Positions 33,401-47,640 of a DNA stretch of 64,000 nucleotides are shown piece after piece. The translations under genes and the position numbers were made by a program. Positions within the stretch are counted from its first letter, which is position 1. Every line of letters starts with the position of its first letter. The DNA lies in contig NC_133063.1 in the NCBI RefSeq assembly GCF_048771995.1, positions 7,018,001 through 7,082,000 of the forward strand, written 5' to 3'. Source of the DNA: Taeniopygia guttata. Its lineage: Eukaryota; Chordata; Aves; Passeriformes; Estrildidae. The notes beneath the pieces are model-generated. The model was given only the letters and a program-made list of their open reading frames with translations. It was not told where the DNA came from and did not search any database.

Positions 33401-35088
33401 GGCTCCTTGCTGCTTCTTATATTTTGAAATCTGATGTAGTTACATGTGGAGACAGTTCAGTGGTGGGTGCTTTCAGATTTGTAGCACAATGGGTGCAGGA
33501 GCAGAAGGAACAGTTTGTGCCATTGCATCAGAGCAGCTAAGAAAGCCATATGTGAAATACCAGCCTCCCATCAGCTACATGGACATACATCTCCATTCTT
33601 TTGTCTCCAAATGGCTCCCGTTTCAGGAGGCAATGAGGAATGGAATGCTGTATAGGGAATGCAGTCACTGATTGCAGAAGAAAAGGCAGTCCTTGGTGAA
33701 GAGGTTATCATTCAAGCTTTGTGCCTGTTCCAGAAAAGCTGGGACTTAACATTGTTTGTGAGCAAAGGAACAGAGGGATGGAGTGGGGCAAACCACTGTG
33801 CATTTTAAACAGCTTTGATTTTGAGTTGGAGATTTATGTTAAATATCATGATTCATGTCTATTTATTTTGTTAAGCAGTGAGCAAGCAGAAAGTCTAGCA
33901 GCTGAAATGATGTGCCTGAAAGATTCCTGGCAGGCAATCCATCAAGCAACTATTGATTAGTGCTGTCATAGGAACCATTTTGCACAGTAAGACCTTTATT
34001 CTTTACTCTGACAAATGCTCACTTAGATGTAAATTAACTGAAGGTGTCATTCTCTCACTTTTTTGGGCTGAACTGGGAATGAAGGTTTGCTCTCCTAAGA
34101 GCAGAAGTGTGGAAAGCATAGCAAGAGCCATGAGGGAAAAAAACATGGATGAGATTTCAGGGCTCCAGGAGATGTTCTATCATTTGAAAAAAGGAGGTAA
34201 GAAGAGAAATCAAGAAATTCCCATAAGGGAGATAGCATTCTGTAACTGAAAAGTGCTACAGTGGGCTGTAATGGCTAAAGAGAAGCTTGCTGGTAATGGT
34301 GCTACTGAACAGTCCAGCCTCACTCACTTCTCGTGGTGTCTAATTTGAATGAAATCAGAGCTGGGGAAGGTGCAACGGAGCTGCTGTGGTGCCATTTGAA
34401 CTACATTGCCTGCATTGCCTCAATAGTGTGCATGTCAGTACAATGGATAAGCCAAGCAAGCTTTGCACTCCCAGAAGGGGTCTAAATGTGTTGCTGTTAC
34501 CTCCCACAAATGGTTAATTTCCAGATACTGAAGTGAGATATTTACCATTGTAAATATCTGACTTCAATTTCCAGCTGTTGGTTCCTATTGTACCTTTCTC
34601 TGCTTGATTAAACAGCCTGTCCAGAATTTTCTGTCCTGCAGAGGTGTTTTTGCAGTGCAGTCACGGCCTATTTAGTTATTTCTTGAAGAGCTAAACAGAT
34701 TGAGCTCTCACCATTTCTCAGTACCAGGCATCTGCTTTGATTTTAACCTCAAATGCCCATTCTAGTTTTCTTGATGTTCCTATTCATGGGCATTAAAGGA
34801 CAGACACAGTTATTACACCCTTGGTTTCCTTCACATGGGGTGCAGAAACACAATTCTTGTCCTACCCCTTGCCTCTGTGCAGAGATTTTGCAGAGGCAGG
34901 AAAACTGCTCTTAATAGTGGTGCTGATAGCCAGAACAGAACATTGCATTTTTTTCTGGGCTCCACAGTGGTCTTTGGATGAATTTGCTCCAGATGGATGA
35001 CCCTGAGATTCTGCTTGCCCTCAGCAATGAAAATATGTAGGGGATATTATTTCTGCTGGCACTGTGTTGAACTAATTATTCCTTGTTT

Positions 35089-35133
35089 GTTTTTTTCCAA
35101 AGAACTGATGTATTCAGTTCTTTGGAAAAGAAC
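35089..35133. repeat. Near-perfect 45-nt stem-loop (20-bp arms, 5-nt loop)
   Basis: The arms 35089-35108 and 35114-35133 are reverse complements at 19 of 20 positions. The one exception (T at 35092 against G at 35130) would still be a G-U pair in RNA transcribed from the + strand. The loop is TGTAT. The inner 16 bp are perfect. It is shorter than a normal pre-miRNA and no host transcript is evident, so I annotate only the structure. Confidence 0.9.
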
Positions 35134-36645
35134 TTCTTGTTCTTGCATCATAACTGAAATATTTTCCCAAATTCAGGAAAAATATGTGGTGGTGAAACAA
35201 TCATCATGAGCCCATGGATGGCTTGCCAGTTAGGTCTGGAGCCATCTCTGCATGCATGATTTTTGGTGCATGGTTTGAGTCTCTTCATGGGCAGCATATC
35301 CTTGATAGCTTGCAGCTGATTTCATATCCCTCCTGGAGTTAATTAGGTGTTGCCAGATCATAAGTGAGTTCCTGAACTGCAGTAGGTGCTGTGCTCAGTC
35401 TGTCAGCAGCTTAACACATCCATAAACATCAGCCCAACAAGGCAGTACACTGGCAAGCCGTGAACAAAATTTATGGACTGTTGAGCACAACAGCTGGGCA
35501 GAGGTAATACTGGGGGAATAGCCTGGGTTTTCATGCCCCTTGTGCTATGTCTGGGTTTTAGACAAATTAAAGGAGAATGCTCTCAGATGAGCTGCCTCCA
35601 TTTGTAGTTTCAGCCAATCCCCTTTCACCAATAAGGAACAAATATGAGTTAATAAAAGTGAAAAAGCAGAACTAATGTGGCACAAGAAGCCGAGCTGCCT
35701 GCCTAAGCAGATTTTTAAAGTGCCTGCAATACCACCTCCCTCCCCCTACCCGGTTAGAATGTGTTCCACCTGTTCCATTTCCTGGCTGCAGGGTCTTAGA
35801 GAGACTAAAAATTTTTGGGCACAGATAGATATGGAATACAACAACATTTTGGGCTACCCACAGCGTGCTGTCAGTTGTTTAAATGTGTGGAGCCTGTGCC
35901 TAAATGCTGTTGAGAGTCAATGCTTTTGCTGGAGACTGGTGTGTGCCAGGCACATCACCCAGGGCCTGGATGGTGATGCTGAGTGGAGGGCTCTGCTGCA
36001 GCTCAGGTGAGCCACAGCTCTGCCAGGTTGTCTTGTGGGCAAGGAGAAGGGGGATCTTTCTGCTCCTCTTTCCCCTGCATCCATGGAGAGTTTTTTGTGT
36101 CTGATGTCATGCTGTCTCCATTGCTCATGAGGGTCTTAGTCTGGGTCTTCTCTACTACTGAACTATTTTATTTCTTATCCTGGCAGCATGCAAACACCCT
36201 GCTAACCTGCACTCTCTGTATGATATTGTTTTAGTTTAGGTTTAGGTGACTTATGACATTTCTATAGCCCAGTCCATCTCTGGACTGCAGATGAAGCAGT
36301 TCATTTAGGCATGGTTCATCTTGCACCACAATTACTTGAAGTAGCATTAAAACAACTAGGCTGTGAAGTACATATCCTATTATGTCCAGGAGTGATACTC
36401 CATGCAGGAAATATTATGGCAGAAAAGGAAAATGAATTTGTCTCTTCTAAACCACTGTCTAAATCCACTTCATGTCATGGATAAATTATTGTATTACAAT
36501 GATTCTGGCTGCTGATTCTGAATTACTTCAACTCCTTTTGCTTCAGTGTAATTTTAGCCTGTGCTTAAATGAATTTGAACTGAACCTGGCATGAAAATAA
36601 AGCAATTCTTAGCAAAGCTGTGACTTGTACTCTTTCAGATTATGT

Positions 36646-36686
36646 GGGGTTTTTTTTTTGGTTTTTTTGGGGTTTTTTTTTTTTTT
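36646..36686. repeat. T/G-rich low-complexity tract
   Basis: Runs of T separated by short G runs (GGGG, GG, GGGG). It has purine/pyrimidine asymmetry only. Confidence 0.85.
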
Positions 36687-37911
36687 GTCTGCTTGTTAAT
36701 TTTTTTTCCTTTGCAACTAATTATTTCAGGAACAGGTGGTAGGGAAGAAGGTGAATGCTTCTATAGAGGTGTCTTCAATCTCAGCCGCTTAAACAGCAAT
36801 TAATTGTACTCTTTTCTAATTCATTATTAACTTCTGTAGGGTCTAGTATCACAAAATATTAACAAGACCTGAACAGGGAATTCAGCAACAACAAACTATC
36901 TGTATGCACTTGATTGAAATTTCAGTTTATTAAATTATGGCTGTAGTATAATTTGAAGACACTGAACTGTGTAAAATGATGCAACCTCATATATGTTACT
37001 CTGTCTTTTAAGTCACTGAGGTCTCTCAGTGTTTCTCTGTTTTTCCTTGGGGCCAGTTTTACTTCAGTGTTCATTTATTGATTTCTCCTATTAAGGACAG
37101 GCAGAAAAATTATGAAAAAACACAGGGCAGGATCCAGCCAGGGTACTGGAAGAAGAAAACCTGCACATATGAAGTACTGGTGTTTTAATTCTATAATTAA
37201 TTTTGCAGGAAAGAGCAGAATGTACACTGGCAGCCACAGATACACCGTCTGCAAGGACTGACAGCAGCTGGTAGGGTCTCCTGTACCACATGCTGCTCTG
37301 CTTTGCTTCCCTGGCACCACCTCATTGTCACAGCTCGGTGCTTTATTTTGCTGTATGTACTTCTGGGTTTGCTACTTGCAACCCCTCAGGGCTTTTTCCT
37401 GTTCCACGTCAATGCAAGCAACCATTAGCAAGATGCCACACGGCTTGATCTTCTGTATGTCTAAAATGCAACAAGAAGGATTTTCCATGGACCTAGCAGC
37501 ACTTTTACTGATTATTCTAGCTGTACAATTGGCTGGGTCCAGAAGTGGACAAGGAGATGATGGGGCAGGGGAGCCGACACAAACGATGGAGCAGTCCTTA
37601 CAGGTTTGTGATCATGAGGTTTCATAAGCAGTGCTGTTCAGGCTGTGGACTCCCAGTGCTCACCATATGGAAACCTTTTGGGAAAAAGACCCTGTTGGTG
37701 GTAGCACATCATCATTGTAGTCCAGATGTTCTAGGCAGCTCTGACAGTCTCACCCCACTGGTGGCAGTAACAGAAGGCAGTGGGACCTGAAGGCACTGGA
37801 AGAATGGTGGTCACCCAGAAGGACTTTTGGGGCACCAGGAATTCTGTGGCCAGTGCTGACAAGCCTCTGACTGAGAGAGGCAAAAGCAGATATGTCTTCT
37901 GGGAAGCCGGC

Positions 37912-38000
37912 AGAGAATCACAGGATCATTAGGACTGGAAACAGCCTCCATGATCACTGCGTTTTAGGATCACTGAGTCCAAGCACGAATGTGCTCTGTG
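37912..38000 (-). mobile_element. CR1 LINE 3'-end fragment, antisense
   Basis: On the + strand the stretch reads agaatcacaggatcattagg, then a tggaaacagcctccatgatc segment, then gagtccaagc. This is the reverse complement of the conserved CR1 3' end (ATCATTGAGGTC...TTCCAAC...ATTCTGTGATTCT). The fragment is short and its inner edge is blurred; no RT frame is visible beyond it. Confidence 0.7.
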
Positions 38001-41000
38001 TGTCACCTCTGCAGCAATCTGGTCACAGCCCTAGGGTCACTGCAGCCCTTTCCCAGTGTGCCTGTGGTTGTCTCAGATCTTTGCAAACTGCATGGTGCTG
38101 TCTGTCTCTGAGCATGGGGCACAGTCAGAGGGGATGGCTGTGCAGCACCAGCATACCTTGTTTTCATACACCCACCAAAAGCCCTGTCTGTGATAATGAA
38201 CTAAGGAGACAGAGAGCAGCATCTCCTGGAGGATGGGAGATAGGCCAAGAATAACACCCTTTTCTAGACCTTACACTCATTTTTTTTCACCAGAAACTGG
38301 ACAAATATTTGTGTGCTTTCACTCAGCCAGTGAGTCAGAGGTAGGAATGCAGGACCCCTTCTTGTCCTGTGCTAACATACTGGCTTTGTGTATATCCCTG
38401 CTACAACTTGACTATCTATGCCATGGGCATAAAGGAGGATGGGGAAAGGAAACTTTGACAAACCAAGGGAAAGTCCTTCTTGAGTGCAGCCAGGAGCATA
38501 GGCCTGGCTCTGGGGTGGGTGTCTGTGGCACCACTGTGCTTGCAACAGGGGCTGACACAATGGTCAGAGCTACCTTTAACAGGGTCATGGAAAAGCAGGA
38601 TGGCCACTGCTGAGGAAAAGTAGGGAGTCTGCCCTGCCACGGCTTCTTCAGTACTGGCACTCTCCTTTGCTCTGCCAGAGGACTCTTCTGACACCAGCTG
38701 ACCTCTGGCTTGGCTCCTGGCATTAGTTTCTTGGGGTTTTGTGTCCTCTGCTCCTTGGACGTCAGAGTGAGCTGGACTGGGAAATAATCAACACCTTGGA
38801 AATGTTCTCCACTGATGCATTAACTCTTGTGTAAGTGCTTACCTCAGTGCACCTTATGGCAGACACAGGATGGGGGGACCCACACAAACAGTGGTGGTTG
38901 CCTCAAGGATATCCTGTAGTTTAATTACAGGCTTTGTTATTTCTCTTCATGTGTTCTAAGCCTATTATTTGCAAATCTCTCTGCATCTGTGTTATTATGG
39001 GAGTGGAATTACTCACCTGCCCATCCACCAAGCCATTAAGTGTTTGAGACATTGCCTAAAATTTCCATTTATGACTTCTTCTTCTGAAATGAAGTCCTGA
39101 TTCTTCAGTCCCTGAAACTGTATGAGATTGCCTTCCTCAGCGGCTTCTCCTATGCCCAGTTTGCACTCATCCACAAATATTGCTAGGCAAGTGTCTACTT
39201 TCACCTAATCATTGCATGTTCACCTTCTGGGGAAGTTCAGGGACTGCCTTGGCATGCAGGCTCCACATCAAACCAGGTCTAGTTGCTACTTTGCCCATTA
39301 TTTATTCCCAAGTGGTGAAAGCAAATGACCCAACTTGTGTTTCCTACTGAGCTTAACCAAGTAACACTTGTGAAGAGAAAAGCTCCTGTTGGTCTCTGCC
39401 TCACTTTCAGCTGCAAAAGGCCATCTGAAGAACCTTGACAGCCTTCTCTCCCTTATGATCTTCCCATCGCACCAACCCACCAGAGTAGTTAACTTTTCCT
39501 TTTTGTATGCCAGTAGGTGGCATTGCTTACTCTCTTAAATGCCCAAAAGTTAAACAAAACATTCGGCCAAGCCTTTAGAAGTAGTACCTAGTTTGAAAGT
39601 CACGGCCTTTCCCAACACTGCAGCAGCTTCCAAATCCAGCATCTAAATTTTGGCTGGAAATCAGCCTGGTTTCTAGCCCAAAGAGGAGTGAGGTTGTGTT
39701 AGTGCTTCCCTGGTGAAATTACAGGAACAGAAGAATTGGGTAGTTTAATGTCATAACATGATAAATGTGTGAACAAGGTGGCATGGTAAGATTACACATG
39801 ATATGATAGAACAGCAGTCCATGGCCTTGGCACTGCTACAGGGGTGTGCTGCTGCATTCTGCTCAATGGAGCCATGCCACTGGCAATTACAGCTCCATCT
39901 TGTGCTGCTCTGTAACCCTGATTGCAATCATGTTATGTCACTCCGTGGCACAGATTGACAAAGATGGGGCCTTGCCATCTTTCTCCCTTTGAAAAACCAT
40001 TTTCTGTCCTGAAAATACAGCACATGGGACATCATCTCTTCGTCACAGCAAGACTGGAGAGATTTTCCCAAGTGGTTGTTGAAAGTTCCTGGCCCTGCAA
40101 ATGCAGGTTTGCTGAGAATCAGCACTCCAGGAAAGAGGGCTTGGCAGGCTGGGGATGGCTATGGTGTCATCACAGGAGATCACTCCCTACAGGCTCCTGG
40201 AGAGGGGTGGTGTATGAGGAGAAAGGCAAGCAGCACAAAGGCAATTGGAAGTCTAAATGCAAACTGCCTTCGGTGTTGTCTTGCATCCAGGAAAAATTAC
40301 ACAGACACATACATGACTCCAGGGTAAACTTCAGCCTCTCTTATCTCTTTGTGAGCAAGGAGTCTCCTGGAGGACTCAGAGTGCTCAATACTACCAGATT
40401 AGATTTATGAGCAGAAGACATATCCTTGTTGTCTGAAATGGATAGGATGTGTGACCTACCCAAGATCACCCTGGACACCAGCCTCAAGCAAGGGGCTGAC
40501 CATCTTGCAGTTCATGCTGGCTCAGGGAAGTGGAGGTCCAGGAACAGCTTTTATCCAGTCATTTCTGTGTCATCACATGGCAGGTTGGGATGTGCACGTT
40601 GCACTGCTCATGTGCTCTGTGCTGAGCACGCTGAGCTCACCTGCTGCCAGAGGACAGTGCACAGAAATGTTGAGCAGCTTGGCCCTGGAACACTGCACAG
40701 TACCCCGTGCCAATGCTTTAGCTCCAGTACCCAGGATGACTCTGCCTTTGTTTACAGCAGGTGAACCACTGTTTTCTGAATTATGCATGGCATCTGACAC
40801 AAATCAGGCAAATATGGAATATTGATTGCGTATTGTGCAATCTGCCCATGGCAAAGGCAAACAGGCCATTCCTGGCTCTACAGTGATCTTCTCATGCTAC
40901 ATGATGTCCCTGTTTTCTGATTAGGAACAGCTTGGGAGGGTGCATGTCTGCTCTTTCAGGAGTTCAAATAGCTCCAATGGACCAGACCTTACATAATCTC

Positions 41001-41932
41001 TCCTGTGCCAGTGGGATCCTTGATCCAGTAAGTGGCATCTCTTGGTCTTGCTGGAGTAGGAGTGTGTCTTATCTGGCCAGGGAACCTAAGCCGTGTGGGA
41101 AACACCCCATCAGGAACTCTAAGTCACTAAGGCAGTGACTTTAGGACCTTCTTCTCTTCCCCCATACCTGAAAGGTTATATGTTCTACTTCTTGCCTCAA
41201 ATTGCTGACTAGAAGTGATGGTTTTGGCCCCTGAACATCAGCTGTGCAGCAAGAGCAAGGCATAGAGAATGCATTTCAGGTATCACATGACCATTATTAA
41301 ATACCTTTCGGTTTGTTTCATAATATTCCTTTGTTCCAGAATGAAGATTCCTGAGTGACAAATATAATTAGCATCAGGTGATGTTCACTGTATATTAAAA
41401 CATTTTTTTATTCCATTGTATATAATTTCTAGGGAGCCTACTTACACTACATTTTTGTGATTTATTTTTAAATTATGGCAAAGCACTAGAGTCTATTCTT
41501 CTCCGAAAGTGATGTATGACAAGCTGTGGGATGTTCTCCTGAGCGGATTCAGACTGTCTTCTTACGTGGTCACTTTACCATTTTTGGTTGCAGACTCTCA
41601 CAAGAAAATTTGAGAGCAATTCAGATTCCTAAACACATGTACCCAGCAACATTTTAGATGGATCCAGAGTGTCCAAACTCTCCATTCAAAATAGTGGAGA
41701 AATCTGGTGTGGCACCTGTGGGTCCATAGGATTCACAGGCTATTGACTGCAGAGGAAATTGGCCCTATAGGCTCATAATTTCCATATTCTATGTCACACA
41801 CTTTTTTTTTTTTTTCTGCAGTTAAGGAATTCAGCTCCTCCATCTGTGGTCATAATGGTCTTGGCTGCAAATCTCACTGGTCAGTCTGCTGTGGACAGGC
41901 CTATTCCTTTGATTAAGAGAGTCCTTCTGAGG

Positions 41933-41947
41933 CAGCAGCAGCAGCAG
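41933..41947. repeat. (CAG)5 microsatellite
   Basis: Five uninterrupted CAG units. Too short to be notable by itself. Confidence 0.9.
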
Positions 41948-44900
41948 CACAAAATGTGTGATGTCTCCTCTTCAGACTTGGCTGGGAGCCTGTTCTGCTG
42001 TTTGATATGAACTTAGGACCTCACTTGAGTCCTGAAAGTTAAAAAAAATCCCACCCAGCAGCAGAAAATGATACGAATGACAAATTGTTCTAACACTCTG
42101 TGTCCCCCTGAAAGACTATGTGACTATTGCATTTGCAGCCAATGGGTTCATTCGAAGAAAGAAGAAGCTGGTCAGGATATACCACAGAGAAGGACCTGGG
42201 GGTTGTTTTGTACCTCTAATCAATGAATTCCAGAAATCTCTTCTTCCATTTATAGCCTGTTTCCGTGCACTGTCATTGACCTGAGTTGTGCCAGATGCAT
42301 CTGGTTGCACCATGCTAGAACTTGGAGGTGCTGTCTGAGACTGGGGTCCTCTTTCTGCTATTTTCACATGCTACACACATAGTGAAAGGATTTTTCAATG
42401 TCCTTGAGGTCTAGTGTCATTGCAGGTCCCCAGCCAGGTAATAACTATCATTGACTCCATGATTCTCAGAAAGCTGATTAATCTCTTTATTATACTAAGT
42501 AAGAAACCCTTCCACCAACAGCCACAACTGCAGTCCAAACACCATCACCATTGGCCAGTCAAGAAACCACCCTTTGGTAAACAAATCTCCATAATGCATT
42601 CCACGTGTTCACAACAACAGATCTTCACGAGTGGAGATAAGAATTATTTATCATTCTTTTCTCTGATCTTCTCACAGCCTTCCCCAGGACAATGCATGGG
42701 AGAGTTGTGTGTTGCCCTCTGTAGCCAGGGAGCTCAGGTTTTCTTGAGCACAAAACCAGAGACCCAACCTCTTATCAAATCATGACAGGAGCAATGGAGT
42801 TCCTTTGAACTGAGTTTCGAGGGTTTTTTCCTTCCGTTCAGGAGCAAGTCCTTCTAAGGCCATGTTAGCTATTGGTAATGAGTTGCCATGGCTGTGTTTG
42901 GCAAGGAGCTGTGTGTTTTCAGAGCAGTGCAAGAATGCACATGGAACATGCCTGTGATTGCTCTTCTCCTAGAAATACCAATTGGCCAAGAACCTCAGCT
43001 GTGTAGTGCTGTGAATCTCAGTGTGACTCCCGCAGAGTCTGGCAGATAAAAGACCCAAGGGAGGAAACTGAGGCATAGAGAAATGTTTCATCTCTTTCGA
43101 TAGTGTTTGTGGCTCCAGAGTGGGAGAAAGTGGTACAAGATCTTCTGTCCATAATGAACATTTTGTGTCAGTGTGTGTGTCATGCATTAGCAGTTTTAGT
43201 GACTGAGTTCTTTCAGATTAAGTTTGAAATTAAGATTTGCCCCATGCTATCCTTTCTCCTTCCAGGGTCATGTCATATAGTCTTTCAGCACCTCTGTAGG
43301 ACTGTACAAATGTATTTCAGTTCCTGAGGGCCACAAATTCTTCAACAGCTCACCACAAAAATAATACCTTTCAGTATTCACTGAAAGGCCACATCTGCTC
43401 CTTCCTGCAGACCTGAAATGCCCATAACCAAGGCTTGCAGGGGATGCTTCTGAGAAAAGGTATGAAACAGAATTACTCCAGAGAATTTTACAGTCTCAAT
43501 ATTGAACATTATACCTGACCTGAAGGTAGGATTTGGGATTACTTGCTTTAGGACAGGGGTTGCTTGCTTCCAGTAGCTTTAAGACTTTGCTTTATCCACA
43601 GTATAGTAACTTGTCCAGGGTCAGTTTGGTTACAGTAAGAACCTGATGGCTGAAAGAGAAGGATGTACAGGATGTAAAGTAGTGAATTGTTCTAACAGTG
43701 TGTTTGTTAGATACTGATCAACCCCATTGGAATAAATTCTCCTGCAGCAGATGACCTTCCTGAGGCAAAAACATATTAAGAAATATTTCTGAACTTCTTA
43801 GCTTGCATTTAATTTAAGTAATAATGAAGAAAATTTAAAATAGATCAGGACTAGCAATATGTTTCGTAATTTGTGTAATACTGTCTTTCTCCTAACTGTA
43901 CACTAGGGATGAATGGTAGGAGTTTATGTCCTATTGCAAAATTAACCAATTTATGCTGTTCTTTCCTGAATTTTCACAACAGTCTGGATACTTCTGTAGC
44001 ACAATGATGGTCTTCTATCTGAAGATTTTTGATTCTTCTTTCACATTTCACATTTCACTGCTTATGATACAGACTTAGGGGAATGCCTGCACCTCCTTTA
44101 CCTTTAACTTGCTGTCTTGTCAGTAGCTGCCAAGAGGGTTCCTCCTTTATCTTTTGTAGGTAATGATGTATGTATTGGGGCTGCAAACTCTTTTTTAATT
44201 TCTCAGTATTTCTGTGCTCTCACCTGGTATAACAGGAATACTCTTGAGTTCCTTGTCGAGGGCATGGAAAATCAGTAACAGATTTCCAAGACCTCTATGT
44301 CCTTTTAACAGTCATGTCTGAACACCCAGCCTGAAACATACAGGAGCTTCCATGCTTTTCCTGCAGACAGTTCCTTCCTTAATGGCCTGTTTGCCTTTGA
44401 TACTGTCTAGTGATGCAGAGTTAATCCATAATAGTTAATGGATTTAGGTGCCCAGCTTAGAAATAAATGTATGTCAAGGAATCCCCTAAGAAACAGTGAA
44501 ACCTCTCATTTCTCAGTATGAGTTATGTGTCTTGACATCCAATTTCACATAGACTACCGTGAGAGAACTCTCTGATTTGAATAAGGCCCTAAAATGGCTT
44601 TGTTTTCCAGATCATCAGATCCTGTGTGTAATCTAAGAAAAACAACTGGAACTTTCCTCTCACTGAATTAAATCTTGTGTTTGACTTTCTGGGAGTTGAA
44701 TTATATTCTTAAGGGACAAGGAGCAAGGGAAAAATTTAGAAGACAGCTGCCAAAAGTTGGTGGCAGGGACTTGAGTAGGTGGAGGAATAGCAGCAGAGTC
44801 ATCTTTCTCCCAGAGAGTTGTTCCAGTTGACTCTCTTGGGGTTTGCAGGGCTGACCATGTGAGTGGGAAGGGCTGCAGTGCCGACTGATTGCCATGGCAT

Positions 44901-46965
44901 TTCAGGGCTTGGAGGGGCTTAAAGTGGTGAGTACTGGCCCTTTGTGGGGGAAGAAGGGGAAAACATGCAAGACATGATACTCTGGCACGTTTTCTGCTCG
45001 TTTCTCAGCAGGCCTCACTGGGTGGTCTTCAGTCAGCCGAAGTCGTATGAGGTTGGTGTGTTTCCAGTCAGATGAGCAGAAATGCTTCGCTGTAATAAGT
45101 CTGTGCTGGATCAGGACATTTCTGTGTAAGGACATGAAGGACTTTGAAGGCCCTCCTTGAAACTCATTATGAGGATTCACAGGAAAGGTATCCAATAACC
45201 AAGTGAGTTGCCCCCATAAGCCTGTGTGGAAACAGACACAAACATTGGAGACAAAATGCCCAGACCCAAGAAATGAATGGGAAGTCTCAGAGCATGGTGA
45301 GGACATGCTGCAGCTGTATTCAAGGAGAATTTTTACAATGGAGTGTTTTCAGAATTGCCTCAAATACTTGTCCCCAAAGCTGCACCAGTTCCCAGGTTCA
45401 CCACAGAGGGATGGTGCTTGCAGGATGTAGATAATCATCTGCCATGGATGCTGAGTTCCATTTAGCAATCACTTGGCAAGGCTGGCTGCAGTGCAAGCAC
45501 AGTTCATGCAATTCCAACTGTGTACTCTCTCCAGGGTATTGTGTCATGCAGGAAAGGCCTCTAACTTTTTAAAAAGGTCATGATTAGACTCCTAAGGGAC
45601 TGAGATAGCCCTTTTCTATCCTTGGGGAAGAGGCTGATTTTCCAGTGAATGTGGGTGTAGATAGAGGAAGGATGGTGTAAGGTCTTGGAACAAAACATCA
45701 GACTGGGGTTTAAACAAGTTCGAGGCTAGAGGGGAATAGGCCTGATTCTCCTCTTGGTTATTATGCAGTTATTTACTGAGATGGTTTACCCAAGTGCAAA
45801 GACCCTTAAACACAAGTTTGGCTTTACTGTGTTAAAAAAGAAGGATATTAAATGAGAATGAGGCAGGAAAAAGGTGATCAGCACAAGAAAAGATTAGACA
45901 AAGGGATGTATTCCTGCAATACAGACCTCTATGAGACCAGATTAGAGAAGGCTTTGTCACATGAGGAAGAACTCAAAAGCTGAATTTACAACGTATATAT
46001 TTTTATTCTCAGCAGGATTTTTAAATTTAGCAAGAAACAAATCTTTTTCCATGTCCCCTGATTTGACCACGTATCTGGAGAATTTTAAAAGATGAGACAT
46101 CTTTCCAGCTTGTGCAGCCATTACACACAAAGCAAGTGAATTGATCCTACTTGAATTCCTGCTAGGTAGATGGGAAGCCACTTTTGTGGCATACAGATGT
46201 TGTAAGAATTATTTGCCAAAGAAAGTGGCAACTATCTGCATGAATCTGCTGCATCTTCTGAAGTACTGGAACTTCAGCATCTTTTTTTTTTCATGGCATG
46301 TTTCACTGACGTATTTCAGCAGCCCCCAGCAGGAAACTTACGCTGTTCCCTGTTCAGTCCATGCTCCCAGCTCTGTGCTTCAACAATACCAAAACCTACC
46401 CACAGGCTGGGCTGGGAGTAATGAGCCTGTTCCCTTGCAAACCATATTGGGATAATCTGTAATTCCTCTTCAAGGAGATACCAGACTTTGTTTCCACATG
46501 TGTAAAGCCATCGTTGTAGAAAGAGGGAAATCTGGCCAGGAAAAAAGCCATATAGTAAAAGGTCTTGTTTCACTGTAAGGAAACCTTTGCCACGTATTGC
46601 AAGGTTACTAGTAGCTAATTAGAGCTGACTTAAACAGTATTTAGTGTGTAATTCCAGAAGAAAATACTTTTTAACAGAGAGCAAATACAACAATTACACA
46701 GTGTCAAATTATAAATTATCATTTATATTTTTCATGTATTTGCATTTTCAGATTGTGTTTCCAGAATTTTAAAGTTTATGCTGATGTTATAAAAATGTGG
46801 CAATGACTTTTTGGGTATATATATTTTATTTTAGATAAAAAATATTTTTTTAAATGCTACCTTTTCTTTTTCCTTCAGAAAAATGACAGTGGGAAAGGAA
46901 AAAAAAAAATTGACATTTCTGTCTAAGACCAAACACGAATACTTCTTAAAACCACCAGTGATCAA

Positions 46966-46990
46966 TAAAATAAAATAAAATAAAATAAAA
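46966..46990. repeat. (TAAAA)5 microsatellite
   Basis: Five uninterrupted TAAAA units followed by an A-rich stretch. Confidence 0.9.
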
Positions 46991-47640
46991 GCAAAAAAAA
47001 ATTCATTATTCAAATTTAATTTCAAGGGCCGGGTGATCATTTCCATTTTTACTCCTTAAAAACAATTTTAAAAGAAGATTATAAACCAGAATTTTTTTTA
47101 AAAGCCGTGTTTTGCTTTAAAAGTGTCAAAACAAAAAGGTTGGATGGAATTACTTTTTAATCTTGAGCAATTTAGTTAATTCAACCCAAAAGTGCAAAAT
47201 ACTGTGATTTTGTCATAGCCTAACTTCTCAAAGCCAAGAACTATTTAGGCTGAAAATAGTTTGCTGATCTCTACCTCGGCCTCAAAAGAGAAGCCTGCAG
47301 CTGTTTCATCGGGAATTATCCATGGAGCACTGAGTCCTTCCTTTACCATGCCTAATCAGCCCCAAATTTGCCTTAATCCATTAGCTTTGTTTGCTCTGTT
47401 GTCTGTCTCTTCTTTATCTCGGGAAGGAATAAAGGTGACAGCCCAGAACCAAACAGTGGACGACTGTCCTCTTCAATTGCTTGCAAAGCAACTCACTGGG
47501 TAGTTTTTCCCTCTAATCAAAGTCCTGTAATGCCCCTAAAACACAAGGAAAGAATTTGTTCAGATCTCCTTTGTGTGAAAGGAAAATTTTATATAGGAAT
47601 TGGTTTTCCCATGTTCACTAATGGAAGCGCCTTTCAGGAT

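Larger units (their letters stand above)
23441..37911. other. Intergenic, mostly featureless
   Basis: This stretch lies between the presumed PSD3 end and an antisense CR1 fragment. ORFs are short, overlap on both strands and show no domain. Features noticed are a (GTTT)n tract (24348-24372), two short exact tandem duplications (30122-30141, 30376-30415), a stem-loop sequence (35089-35133) and a T/G tract (36646-36686). Around 25550-26480 the minus strand has open T/C-rich frames, one hydrophobic, that may or may not be retroelement debris. Confidence 0.6.
38001..47640. other. Intergenic, no gene recognised
   Basis: No conserved coding sequence seen. The longest frames (39922-40410, 162 codons; 40451-40825, 124 codons) have no domain, no splice context and no low-mutability look, so I treat them as chance. 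Simple repeats noted are (CAG)5 at 41933-41947, a T tract near 41802 and (TAAAA)5 at 46966-46990. Confidence 0.6.

Noticed and set aside
35089..35133. Calling the hairpin a microRNA gene
   Set aside because: The stem-loop is only about 45 nt, shorter than a usual pre-miRNA, and there is no evidence of transcription; kept as a structural repeat only.
39922..40825. 162- and 124-codon ORFs on the + strand
   Set aside because: No recognisable domain or family, overlapping frames, no splice or promoter context, ordinary base composition. The lengths are possible by chance in 64 kb read in six frames.
41933..41947. (CAG)5 as a possible expandable triplet repeat
   Set aside because: Five units are within the normal background, and it is intergenic.
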